Shown here piece by piece: positions 10,570 to 22,509 of a DNA stretch of 64,000 nucleotides (position 1 is the first letter of the stretch; each line of letters opens with the position of its first letter). This DNA is from Musa acuminata AAA Group (Eukaryota > Streptophyta > Magnoliopsida > Zingiberales > Musaceae): positions 10,269,501-10,333,500 of the forward strand of contig NC_088357.1 in assembly GCF_036884655.1 (NCBI RefSeq), written 5' to 3'. The translations under genes were made by a program, and so were the position numbers. The notes under the pieces were generated by a model, which saw nothing but the letters and a program-made list of their open reading frames with translations, ran no database searches and was not told where the DNA came from.

Positions 10570-11260
10570 TTAGAGAATTTTAATTTTGATAAATATTTAT
10601 CATAATTTTTTAAAAATATAAAAAGATATTAATAATCCTCCAATCATGTCCTAGTGATTCCATAAAATTTTAAGTTGGTTTAATTGAAGTTGACTAAGTT
10701 ACAGTAATTGAATTAGGTTATACTTGACCATACAACCTATTCAAAAAACTATAATTTTGATAATTAATTATCATAAAATATTTTTAAAAATAGTGATTAT
10801 GTGAAACTTTGAGTTAGTTTAGCAGAAGTTGACATACTTATACTCAAAATTGAATTAAGTTATGTTTGACTATAAAAAATATTCAAAAAAATCTCTAACC
10901 TTAATAATTAATTATAATAAAACCGTATAAAAATAAAAGAGAGTACTAATCATCTTAGAATCATAGCTAAGTAGTTTAGGAAAAGTTTGAATTAGTTTAA
11001 TAAAAATTAACCATGTTACACTTGATCATAAACATATAAAAATTAATTAATTAAAGAAATAATATTAATCATCTTAGAACTATTATTAGTAGTTTTGTGG
11101 AAGCAATGGTTGGTTTGGTTAAGTTAATAAAGTTAAATTTGATTACAATATCGGTTCAAAATTTTTTAACTTGGTAATTCATTATCATAAATTATAAAAA
11201 AATAATATTAATAATTTAAAACCACATACTAATTATTATGCAACAGTTTTGCAAGATCTC
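10570..11260. repeat. Degenerate tandem array, unit about 130-170 bp
   Basis: Four to five units recur, each carrying a TTGATAATTAATTATCATAA-like start, an AATAATCxTCxxAxxCAT middle and a GTTTAATxGAAGTTGAC end. Similarity between units is weak. No coding potential is seen. Confidence 0.55.
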
Positions 11261-12640
11261 ATATTTATATAAAAAAATATTTTTTTATTCATAATTTACA
11301 TAATTTGAATTATTATTTTTAAAATACTAATTTTTTTAACTAAAAAAATGAATCATGTCTTCTTAGTAGAATCACAAAAAAATTTCTTTCACCCAAGCTT
11401 CAAATCTATTGCAAAATAGTAGGTTATTTTGAAAATAAATATATGATAATAATACATTTCAATACTCGTCAAATATATAAATATTAATAATTTAATATAA
11501 AATGATAATATATCAATTTATTATGAAACTAATGTATTAGAAAAATAATAATAATTCTTATGTAATAAATAAAATTATGCATTAATCACATGCAATATAT
11601 CACGATGATATACATAGATAATAAAAGCTTATATTACACTTGATGATGATACACTCTCATAATAACAAATGAAGAAATATACTCTAAGAATGAATTCCTC
11701 CCAACAACGAATGAAGAGAACTCGTATTGCATTTCTAATAGTAGATAGAGTGATATATCTCACTGACCGTTATATTTGATTGTTTGTTAATCCCTAAACA
11801 AAATTATATTATTTACCATCAATACGATACATTATCAATTATGATTATTTATGTATATTCTCATTCATTCATCCAAATAGTAATACTTTTGCATCACTGA
11901 GTCTTAGCTCCTTCCACAAGTTATATTTTTAATATGGGTCATTTAGTATAATCACATATTCTACATGATAACAATCATATTAATATCATTTAATTTAATT
12001 TAAAAATAAAAAAATTATTAATTATTTCCAAATGACATATTTAGAGAAAACTTTTAAGTTCATCAAATTATAAAATCACGAGGCATCAATTTCTCAATAA
12101 TCCTCAATTAGCAAAAATCTTGATTGAAATAACTGAATTGACTTTAACCAAACTCAATTCAATTAGGATATAATGGAACCAACCTTATCAAGCTAGTTTT
12201 ATTTATTATCAAGCTAGGATATAATGGAACCAATCTTATTAGTTTTATTTATCAATCTTATCAATCTTATCATTTAGTATAATTTAGATTTAATTGATTT
12301 CAATTAGGTTAAGTGGATTTAAACTTATCAAGCTAGTTTGGAATCACACCGAATCAGCTTGAACTAATTAAACATGTTTGATTTAGTCAACTAGCAAACT
12401 CAAACAAATAATGATAAAGAAATTTGGATAGTCACGTAGTGTTAACTTAGACTGAACTGACCCACTTGAGCTTTGGATGGGTCATATGCACTGCACATGC
12501 CTATCTCATGTAGTAGGTTGGGTTGAGGTACAATGGGTTGAATAGAGGAGTAATGATATGTCTAACGCTAATTTCATAGTTGCATGAGCCTAGACTTTTG
12601 AGCTAGGTTGAGCCTCGCTCTTGAGTTGGATTGAGTATTA
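11260..12640. other. AT-rich intergenic DNA
   Basis: No gene, RNA gene or clear element was recognised. Around 12180-12330 there are short local duplications (TCAAGCTAG and TAGGATATAATGGAACCAA each occur at least twice). Confidence 0.5.
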
Positions 12641-12659
12641 CCATTAAATTGATTCACAA

Positions 12660-13050
12660 TTAACTCGTGAGTTGGGTCGTGCCTAGCCACATAGGTTGGG
12701 CGATGCCTGACCACATAAGCTTGGTCATGTTTGGCCATATGATATAGATTGTGCTTGGCTATATAGGTTAGGTCATGTTTGGCCACATGAGTTGGATTGT
12801 AAATAATTATATGGGTTTGTTTTTGCCTAATCATATAGGCTAAACTATATTTGACCACATAAGTTATGCCTGATCACAAGGGCTAAGTTATACCTAGCCA
12901 CATGGGTCGAACTATATTTGACTACATGAGTTAGGTAATGTCTAACAATATTGTTTGAACTATACATTACAACATGGGCTAGGTTATACTTCATATAGGT
13001 TGGATTATATCTGATCACATGGGTTGAATTGTAAATAACTACGTGGTCTA
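12660..13050. repeat. 24-bp minisatellite, about 16 units
   Basis: Units of about 24 bp begin with CACAT(A/G)(A/G)GTT and end with a TGCCTGAC- or TGTTTGGC-like word. The phase is steady across the array, with a few units of 19-23 bp. Because 24 is a multiple of three, the minus strand stays open over the first units and would encode an eight-residue repeat (for example THVAKHDL, TYIAKHNL, YHMAKHDQ). Sequence decay and lack of a gene context argue against a real protein. Confidence 0.8.
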
Positions 13051-13980
13051 ATCTAACTAATTAGCTTAACTTATGTCAAATTCTAATTTGATCCGTCTTA
13101 TTAAATTAAATTAGATTTTAATATTTTTATAAGTATTTTAAATATTATAAAATAATAATTAATCTCAAATCTATTTTTTTTATAAATTACCTAATTTGGA
13201 TTCATAATTCTAAATTTTAAAATAATTAAATAATAATAATTCATACATAATTCATTAAAATATAAATATATCTAATTAAATAAATTAAAATTATTATTAA
13301 ATTAACTAGTCATTCTAATATAATAATATAATAAATATTATTTAAAAATTATAAAAATTAAAAATTAAAATATTATTATGCACCATACAAATTATAATAA
13401 TTTTAATATAAAAAAATTAAAATATAAATAAAATCTAGTAATAGGTAAAAAAAAGGATCCTATCGTTTCTCATGATCATTTCCTTGAAAAATCTTCTGCT
13501 CGACTCGACAAGAAATGAGTAAGAGAGAGTCAATTTATATAAAAAAAGAACAAATTATAAAGAATAATTCTATATAAAAGAAGATAAAATTATAATATTT
13601 ACACTTAAAAATAGAATTTGAACTATTTACTTTCTAAAAATAAAATCACTTGTTATAAAAAATAATTAATAATTTAATTGATTAACAAATTTTTTAACTT
13701 ATCCTGATGATTAAAATATAATTTTAATTATTTTTAATCATAAAATTAATAATTTATTTATGATAATTTGATTTATATCAAGGAAGAAAAAATCATCAAT
13801 GATTATAAGTTTAGATTAGTTTAGTAGAAATTTATTTAGGTATACTAAAAAATAAACTAAATTAAACTTAGTTATACTCCATCATTCAACCTATCAAAAA
13901 ATTCTCCTATTTTACTTGGATTTGATTCATAAACTTTTGTCATTTAAAATGCCCAATCTATTTCTCTCTCGCCAACGCAT
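13050..13980. other. AT-rich intergenic DNA
   Basis: More than 75 percent A+T by eye, with long AAT/ATT strings. I see nothing that can be annotated as a gene or intact element. Confidence 0.5.
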
Positions 13981-14024
13981 ATGATTTATAAGCTCTCAGT
14001 CTCTCTCTTCGTCTCTATCAGAAA

Positions 14025-14390
14025 GCAAGAAAGTGTGACCACAGAAAGCAAGAAAGTGTAACCACAGGAATTGTGAGAAAGTGTGACCACAGAAAGTGTG
14101 ACCACAGAAAGCGTGAAAGTGTGACCACAGAAAGCAAGAAGGCATGAGAAAGTGTGACTACAGAAAGCAAGAAAGCAAGAAAGTGTAACCACAGAAAGCA
14201 AGAAAGTGCGACCAAAGAAAGCGTGAAAGTGTGACCACAGAAAGCAAGAAAGTGTAACCAGTGTGACCACAGAAAGCAAGAAGACATGAGAAAGTGTGAC
14301 CACAGAAAGTAAGAAAGTAAAACCACAGAAAGCAAGAAAGTGTGACCACAGAAAGCAAGTGTGGCCACAGAAAGTGTGACCACCTCATGT
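14025..14390. repeat. About 21-bp minisatellite
   Basis: The core GTGACCACAGAAAGCAAGAA recurs roughly 15 times with shortened variants (GTGACCACAGAAAGT, AGAAAGCAAGAAGGCATGAG). Isolated echoes follow to about 14500 (GAGAAAGTGTGAC). Three overlapping minus-strand ORFs of 76-121 codons rich in FLWSHFLAF-like strings come only from the stop-free repeat. Confidence 0.85.
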
Positions 14391-14977
14391 TGCTTCTTAG
14401 TTCATGAGAAAGTGTGACCCCCTCTTTGTCTCTCTCTTCGTCTCGATCTCCCTCATGTTGCTTCTTAGTTCATGAGAAAGTGTGACAACATAAAGCAAGA
14501 AAACGAAGAACCACTTCTCTCTCTCTATGCTTCGGTAACACAGAAAAAGTCCGTTCTTGCGAGACTAAGCAGCGAGAGATGGAATTAGAAGCACTATATA
14601 TGTATATATTCTTTACGAAACAAACCCAAAGACGTGTGCTTCTTTTCTTTCACCTTCCCATCTCCGTCTCCACCTTATCATAGACCACTTGTGTTCTATA
14701 CACACCAACCAAGAAGGCATATAAATCGAGAAAGAAGAGAAAGTAGAGGAGATGATTACGCCCACAGACTCCTGCAACGTGAACGAATATGTGAAGAGAA
14801 GACTAATTAAGGGAATATGCAAAGAGAATCTAGAGAACCATGGAGATTAATATGTAAGCCCAAATTGGTGTTGAAGGCAGCACAAACCCATATCTCATAC
14901 ACTACAAATCTAGTGCAAGAATCTTTTCTGAAGCAAGAGCACATTAAGATTCTTGAAGGTATGGGACGAGAGGAAGA

Positions 14978-15396
14978 GGGATCTACATGTTGCTGCCGCT
15001 CTACTGACAGAGGTTGACTGTCGATCGGTGATCTTGGACTTTGAGCTCCTTCCTCGGCTCCCTGCGGCGCCAGAAGTAGTAGGGGATCAGTGGGAATGGC
15101 ACCTTGGCCGCCCGGGATCACCTGTTCCGGCGCGAGCTCCGTGTTCTTCTCCGTTCATGTGAACCGCAGCAGCACTAGCTTTGGTATCTCCGGCGGCTTC
15201 ACCACCACCCTCAACTTCTGCTCACCTCAATTCCCGACAAAATTCCGTCAAGCGAACTCGAACGATATAAAAAAGTAGGGCGGGGAAGTGAGGGTTGAGA
15301 TGGCGTACTACCTGTTTCCGTTCGGTTTGTTCTCGTGGGCCGGAAGCCGATGAAGTGAACTTGAGAGAAAGCAGCGACGGGAGAAGGGAGGCTGCC
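14978..15396 (-). pseudogene. Candidate small plastid-protein gene, frame broken
   Basis: On the minus strand an ATG at about 15396 opens MAASLLPSLLSLKFTSSASG, which looks like a chloroplast transit peptide, ending at a CAG|GTAGTA donor near 15312. After an acceptor (GTGAGCAG) a GC3-rich frame reads KLRVVVKPPEIPKLVLLRFT, then a TGA, then TEKNTELAPEQVIPGGQG. It switches frame to AAKVPFPLIPYYFWRRREPR and KELKVQDHRSTVNLCQ, followed by a stop near 14980. Codon bias supports past coding in both frames. Because of the internal TGA and the frame change it is either a pseudogene, a mis-sequenced gene or a wrongly joined model. I do not recognise the family. It is divergent from ClpS1, about 310 bp away. 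Confidence 0.35.
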
Positions 15397-15704
15397 ATGG
15401 TGGGGAGTTCAGAAGATAACCTGAGCAGTCAGAGAGGGTCACACTGCATGCGCTGCTCTGCTTTCGTGCTCTGTCATCATGGGCCAACCGGAGGCCCGTT
15501 GAGAGTGCGGCCCAATTGTCGGTGGACCAGCTCACTGGTGCACGCGGCTGCACTCGACGTGTGGCCGGCCGGCTCCGTCTGCCAATTTTTTTCGTGGACA
15601 AGGAAATCTTGCAAGATTTCACCCCGGTGGTTTTGTGAGGGAGAGAGCGAGGGAGGCGAGAGAGAGGAGAGAGTGGGAGAGAGGGCGTCGAGTTGAGATC
15701 GGCG
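15397..15704 (+). promoter_or_regulatory. Short divergent intergenic region / ClpS1 leader
   Basis: About 310 bp separate the candidate plastid gene (minus) from the ClpS1 ATG (plus). The part next to ClpS1 is rich in GAGAG purine runs (15640-15690), probably 5' UTR. A shared promoter is possible but no element is proven. Confidence 0.35.
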
Positions 15705-18700
15705 ATGGAGACGGCTATCTGCAGCAGAATTGCTCTCTCGCCCAACCATGTTGTGAACCCTAAGCCAGGTTCCTGTTCTTCTTCTTGTCCATTTACTGAG
15801 TTCTTTTCCTTCCAGGTACATATCTGGTTGTACGACGTAGGTATAGAGGTCGATCTATTGGATCCCTGTAATTGCTCCAAGATACGCTCATTAGCTCTCA
15901 TGTCATTTGGGGAAGTAAATGAAACACAAATCTGCATCAGGAGTGACACCTGCAGTAATACTTGGTGGGTAGTTGTAGAGGAATACCCCAACTGGTCAAT
16001 AGGAAGTATCATGGAATCGGTGTGTGTAAAGGTCATGTAGATGTGATGTTCTGTACAGACACAGCTTGATGGGATACTAAATTCTATTGCTTTCCTCTGT
16101 TGATCTTTGTGTACTACAAGAAGAGCTTAAGAGCCCTTAATTGAATTACTAAAATAGGATATAATGAGGTTTATTCAGTCGCTTTAGGTTCTATTTTGTT
16201 GGTATTCAGTCTTATTGTTAGTGCAGGTGATGATATCGTGCAACCTTCTCGTTTGATAAATAGAAGTGCTGTATTGATGTTTCTGACATCAATCTGAAAG
16301 GAATAACAGGCAACTGTGAAGTATGTTTCGTTGGAGAAAATTGCAGGATTACAGCCATTGGAGAGAGCGACGACTTAACTAATGACTTCTTAAATAGCCT
16401 ATCATACATCATTAGTATTTAATATGTGATTTACCTTTTTATATTGAATTAGATCTCAAAATTGCATTCATATAACTATCTGTGAAATACCTACAGGGCC
16501 TTCTATATGTGGTGTAAGAGATGTATGGTCACATAACTGTTTTATGTAGCCATTCTGCTTTCTTTTCCATTTTAGTTATCGGTATTTGTTACCGCCATGT
16601 TTGTGCTTGGTACATTATACAGGTCATGATAGATCCATAATCATGGATCCTGGCATCCTGCTATCAAGTTGCATAACATTTGTCTGATAGCATGCTTTCT
16701 TATGCATTTAGTCAGTTTCTTTATCCATTTTTATAGGACTTTTATGCCATTTCATGCTGCATCTCTTGGAAATCTGAAAATTTTGTACTATTAAAATACA
16801 ACTCATTTCCATATTATGATTCATTGAGTGTTCTTAAAATGTTGATTTTTATCAGAGAATTTTCTCTGTCACATGCCTAGCTTATGAAGTTGGAATCTTT
16901 GGGTTAGTTTATCTTTAGAAGATCATGCCAACTAAAACCTCCTGGAAAATGTTAAAATATGGTTGCAGATCATAACAAATTTAAAACTGAAATTTTTGCT
17001 TGATGTTTGTAGATCATAATAAATTTAAGGCAAAAAAAATTTGAGTTGACATAAACATATGCTATTCTAGATGTTTCCATATTACTATTTTGCCTGCTCA
17101 TAATAAATTTAGGGCTAAAAAATTTCGAGTTGACATAAACATATGCTATTCTAGATGTTTCCATATTACTATTTTGCCTGCTGTTGATTGCTTGTATGTA
17201 CAAATAATGTGTATGTATCTGATATCCAGGGGATAAGCTGTCTCAACACAGAGGACCTTGTGCAAATCGTGGCATTCTTATGGCAGTATCAGTAAGTGGA
17301 CCTGGAAAAGGAGGTGGTTTGCTGGAAAGGCCAACCATAGAAAAGACAACACCTGGCCGTGAATCTGAGTTTGATTTGAAGTACGTGTTTTAAGATCGTC
17401 TAAATTTACAATTTTTAGTTATGGTGGTATCACTCTATTTCCTATTGCTGCATGCATATCAATTTCACATTCGATATGATGCTTAGTGACTTTCCAGGTT
17501 ACCATGAATAATTTATTTGACCTAATATTTCTAAGGATGTAATGATTGGATTCACCAGGATTGTAAAGAATTAATTATGGGTTTGTGATACTGGACATAT
17601 ATGCATGGGAATACAAGTATTGAACAGATTGAACAGAATATTAGAATTGCATTAATATAAGAAAGAAACTATACCCTGCCATGAAGGACTAGAAGATTCT
17701 GATAGAAATTAAGAAGGGACTAATTAATATCGGTATATGTTCCAGTTTTTCTAAATTATTTAGAAGATTTTGATAGAGACTAAGAAGCGACTAACTAAAA
17801 TTTATATATGTTTCAGACTCCAAATTTTCCTCGTCACAATTAGTGACCTTGTATTCAACTGTTCTCAGTAAACAATATTTCCAACCAAAACCATTTAAAA
17901 TGCATGGTAATTGTTGTAAGTTTTAATCTTATCAATTATTTGTATTCTTTTGTAGCACTTATGACTATTGGTTTGCCTTTTATTACTTAGCTTCCTCTAA
18001 TTTAGACATTCACTTGTTACATACTTATTTTTCCGGACATAGTGATGGAGAACAAGGAAGTAGAGGGAAAGAGAGGGGAAGAGAGAGCAAGAGAAGCATG
18101 AGACCAAAAGACCCTAGGGAATTAGTATGCTTTTTAGAAATCCAAAATGTGACTTATAGGATACCTAAATAATACTGAGTGCAGTTAATACAAGAGTGCA
18201 CTTAATACAAAACAAGTCCTTAGAAAGACCAAAATTTATTTGTTTTAAATTTTCAACACAAATCTTAGAATTTCTAGGCCAACTAATTGATAACTTTTTG
18301 TTGATTTTTTTTGCCTAGAATAAACTTTTCTGAAATCCTTTGTAAAGCTAGATGGTTCTTTATCATTCTCCCTCGATGGAAAAAAACTCGACTTAAAAGA
18401 GTAATTTGCAAGGTACTAGTCTAATAAGTTTGTTGCAAAGTCATGAAGTTCATCTAAAGTAATCCAAATGTAATCAGAAGCTAAATGATCACACCAGTTG
18501 ATAAGAAAGTGTTGAGTTATGGTAGTAGTAGTCGTAACAAGGCAGTCATCAAGAATGACCTCTACGTTATCCTTGTGTTGTGGGAGAATCAGTGCTTTGG
18601 GAGGCTTATTGCATGCAGGAACATTGGTCGATAGAGGAGGCTCAAAACTACCATGATATGGAGTTAAATCCTCTATATTGAAAACTAGACTAATAATTAA

Positions 18701-21700
18701 GTCAAAAGGCAAATCGAACATATATGTATTAGATCCTAGTCTTTGGATAATGGGGAAATGACCAATGGCTCAGGCATACAATTTTTTGAATGAGTTTTTA
18801 GGGAATCTCTTGGGGTGAATGCGAACCAAGACATAATTGCCAACTTGAAACTCTTGACTTTGTAACTTTCATTACTTAGGGCAATTTTACATCGAATCTC
18901 AACATGCAAATCATGAATATGTTGAGCAAAGGAGTGGGTTGGTTCTGAGGCACGATTGTCAAGGGGAACGGGTGCAAGGTCAATGGGGGTGCGAGGAGTA
19001 TAGTCAATGATAGTTTGAAATGAGCTTTTTCTGGTGGAGCGGTTGACTGAGTTATTATATGCAAATTATGCAGTGAGTAAGGTTAAGTCCTACGTTTTGT
19101 GTTTCTCCCCAACTAAACATTTAACAAGATTTCCCAAGGAATGGTTAACCTTAGTTTGACCATCAATCTGGGGGTGAAAGGGTGAAGAGAACTTTAATGT
19201 TGTGCCAAACAGTTTCCACAAAGTTTTTCAAAAAGTAGCTAACAAATTTCATATCTTTATCGAACCATGGTTAAGGGTAAATCATGTAAGTTAACCACTT
19301 CTTGAAAGAACAATTTAGCAATGTATGCGTTGGTCTTGTTATATGGGATAAAATGGGTTATTTTTTAAAATCAATTAATAACAACCAGAATAGAGTCATG
19401 GCCATTTGTTGTTTTGGGAAGTCCAAGGACAAAATCTATACTCACATCTTACTATGGTGAATGCGGAATGGGTAATTGGGTGTATAGACTAGTATTGTGT
19501 TTGCGAGTTTTGGCAATTTGACAGGTGCAACACTGCGATACCACTCGAGCAACATCTCGCTATAAGGAAGGCTACTAAAATCTATCATCGACTAATGAAA
19601 TGGTCTTGTCTCAGTCTAGGTGACCTGCTAATCCACTCACGTGCATTTCCCAAACAAGGAAGTCTCGAAGGGAGGATCGGGGATCACACAATCTAATATA
19701 TCGAAAAAGGTAACCATCCCTAAGAATGAAGTTTGTATGTTCACGATGTTTCATCTTGGACTTCTCGATATATGTGACTAAAGTCTAGATATTGGGTACT
19801 CTTCTTATAATCGTTTGAATTTTATGACCTTGACACTCATGGTAGATAGGATTGTAGAAATTCTACTAAGGTTATCAATAATTTTGTTTTGAGTGCCAGA
19901 ACAATGTTTAATTACAGAAGAGTTTTTGTTAAGAAACTCAACCCACTTGGTATGTCGAGCATTTAAGTACCTTAAGGCTTGGTGGTCAGACAATATAACA
20001 AACTATTGCGACAGATGGTAATATTGTCAATGCCTAAGATATTGCACAATCGCATAGATTTCTTTGTCGTAGGTAGAATAATGTTGTTTTGCATCATTGA
20101 GTTTCTCACTGAAAAAGGCGATAGGCTGACCTTCTTGACTGAGAATTCCTCCTATGGCTATATCAGAGGCATCATGAGTGACCTCAAAGGGTTTACTATA
20201 GATGGGGTGCCTAAGAACAAGAGCGATGGTAATTTTTGTTTTGATGTCAGCAAAGGCTTTGGTAACAGCCAAGGTCCAAGAAAACTCACTTTTCTTTAGG
20301 CAATCAATGATATGTGCCATGAAAGAACTAAACTAATGAATCTCCTATAAAAAAGAGACTAATCTCTGGAAACTGTGAATGTCAAAAAGAGTTATAAGCT
20401 CAGGCCATTCTAAAATGATGCTGATCTTTTTGAATCAGCGGCAATACCTTGGGTAGAAATAATGAAGCCTAAGAATAGAACATGGGGTTTGTATGAATGA
20501 ATACTTTTTCAGATTGACATAGAGTTTAGCAACTTGAAGGGTAGCAAGAACCTATTGAAGATGTTTTAAATGATTCTCTTTGGTCTTACTAAAGATCAAG
20601 ATGTCATCAAAATAGACTACAACAAATTTACCTATATAGGGTTGTAAAACTTGGTTCATGAAGCGCATGAAAGTGCTTGAGGCATTAGATAGATCAAAGG
20701 GCATGACTAGCCATTCGTATAGGCCATCTCGAGTTTTAAATGCTGTTTTCTATTTGTCAATAGGTCTAATATGAATTTGGTAGTATATGCTTCTCAGGTT
20801 AATTTTCGAAAACCAACTAGATCCAATGAAAAGGTCTAACGTGTCCTCAAGTCGAGGAATTAAGAAGTGATATTTGATTGTTATTTTGTTGATCTCTCGG
20901 CTATCCACACACATTCTCCATAACCTATCTTTCTTCGGGGTTAATAAGGCAGCAATAATGCAAGGACTGAGGTGGTGTCGTATAAAGCATTAGCCAAAAG
21001 TTCTTCAAATTGTTTGTTTAAATCGACTCTTTCCTTAGAATTTATTCTATAATGTAGGAGACTAGGGAGTTGCGATCTTGGGAGATGGTCAATGACATGT
21101 TGGATTTCCCATAAGGGTGGTAGCAAACTAGGTAATTCCGAGGGTATGACATCAAAAAATTCATTTAATAAGGACTTAACCTTAGGAGTTAGGAATAGTG
21201 CAAGGGCTAGGAATTTTTCTAGCAATGATGACCACAAAACTTATTGTCTAGGCTCTCTATTTCAAAAGATTTATGATCCAATAAATGGAGTCCCTTGGTG
21301 GTTGGGGCTTGTGGAGGAGACTTGAGAGTTCTTGATTTGTCATTTTTTGACTATTTTGTTAGTCGTAGGATTATGTTTTTGCCTTTGTATAGAAATACAT
21401 GTGTTTTCTCTTCCATGATTGGTAACATTAAGGTCATATAATCAAGCCCGACCTAAAAGAATGTTGGCAACGTCCATTGGTAGGACGTCATAGTAAATCT
21501 CATCTTGGTAATCGTTGATTTTGATTGGTACTAGGCATCTCTTGGTCACGAGTAGAGTGGTTTTGTTAACCCAGGCTACTTTGAATGTGGTCAGATGTGA
21601 CTTTACCTTAAGGTTTAGTCTCTTGATAACAGATTTTGAGACTGCATTTATAGTGCTACCCCCATCAATAACTAATTTGCAAGTTCTTTCCCCGCTTCAG

Positions 21701-22291
21701 ATAAAAGTATGGAAAATACTTAATGCAAACAATATTAACATGGGCAACATTAGAGAGAATAATGTGGACAATATTAACATGAGCATCTTTAATTTCTAGA
21801 TCGTTTTTGTCAACTTCAGTAGACTTCCGGTTTAACTACTTGGTCTGCTTCCTCGATTTGATCCTTTGGTTTTTGTTTTAAGGTAAGGGTGGTTCTTGTT
21901 TTAAGGTAAGGGTATGTTGAGCACAACGAGAGGCAATGTGACCTTTACTATGTCAATAATGACACTGGATTGAAAACGAACTAGTTTGAGAATTAGTAGT
22001 TGAACGAGTTCGACGATTCATGGTTGGACCAGGATTGTTGCTAGTAGTGTAGATTTTTGACTTTATAGAGCTATTATTTGGGGGTAGATTGGGTAATAGC
22101 AAGGATTGAAATATCGTACCGTACCGAAGTTTCGACCTTCTCTCGGTACGGTACGGTACTATATACCGATCGGTATACCGTTCGGTATATATATATATAT
22201 AAAGTAAAAAAAAAATTTCGACTACATCGCCTCCCTTCTCCCCCACACGAGGCGACGTCGCCTCTCTTCTCCCCAGGCGGGGCGATGTCGC

Positions 22292-22347
<56 letters not shown>

Positions 22348-22456
22348 ATACATATACATATATATATACATATACATATATATTAAAAACAATGTGTGAC
22401 GTCGTCTCTCTTCTCCCTAAGCGGGGCGACGTCGTAGAAAAATGAGGCAACGTCGT

Positions 22457-22509
<53 letters not shown>

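Noticed and set aside
14018..14388. Minus-strand frames of 76-121 codons (FLWSHFLAF-type repeats)
   Set aside because: They come from a minisatellite whose unit lacks stops in several frames; no start context, splice sites or domain.
12660..14390. Possible CRISPR array
   Set aside because: Units abut without unique spacers and the genome is plant; these are minisatellites.
15308..16036. 242-codon minus-strand ORF over the ClpS1 start
   Set aside because: It is antisense to ClpS1 exon 1 and its leader, has no domain, and its right part lies in intron 1. Only the part near 15310-15396 in another frame looks coding.
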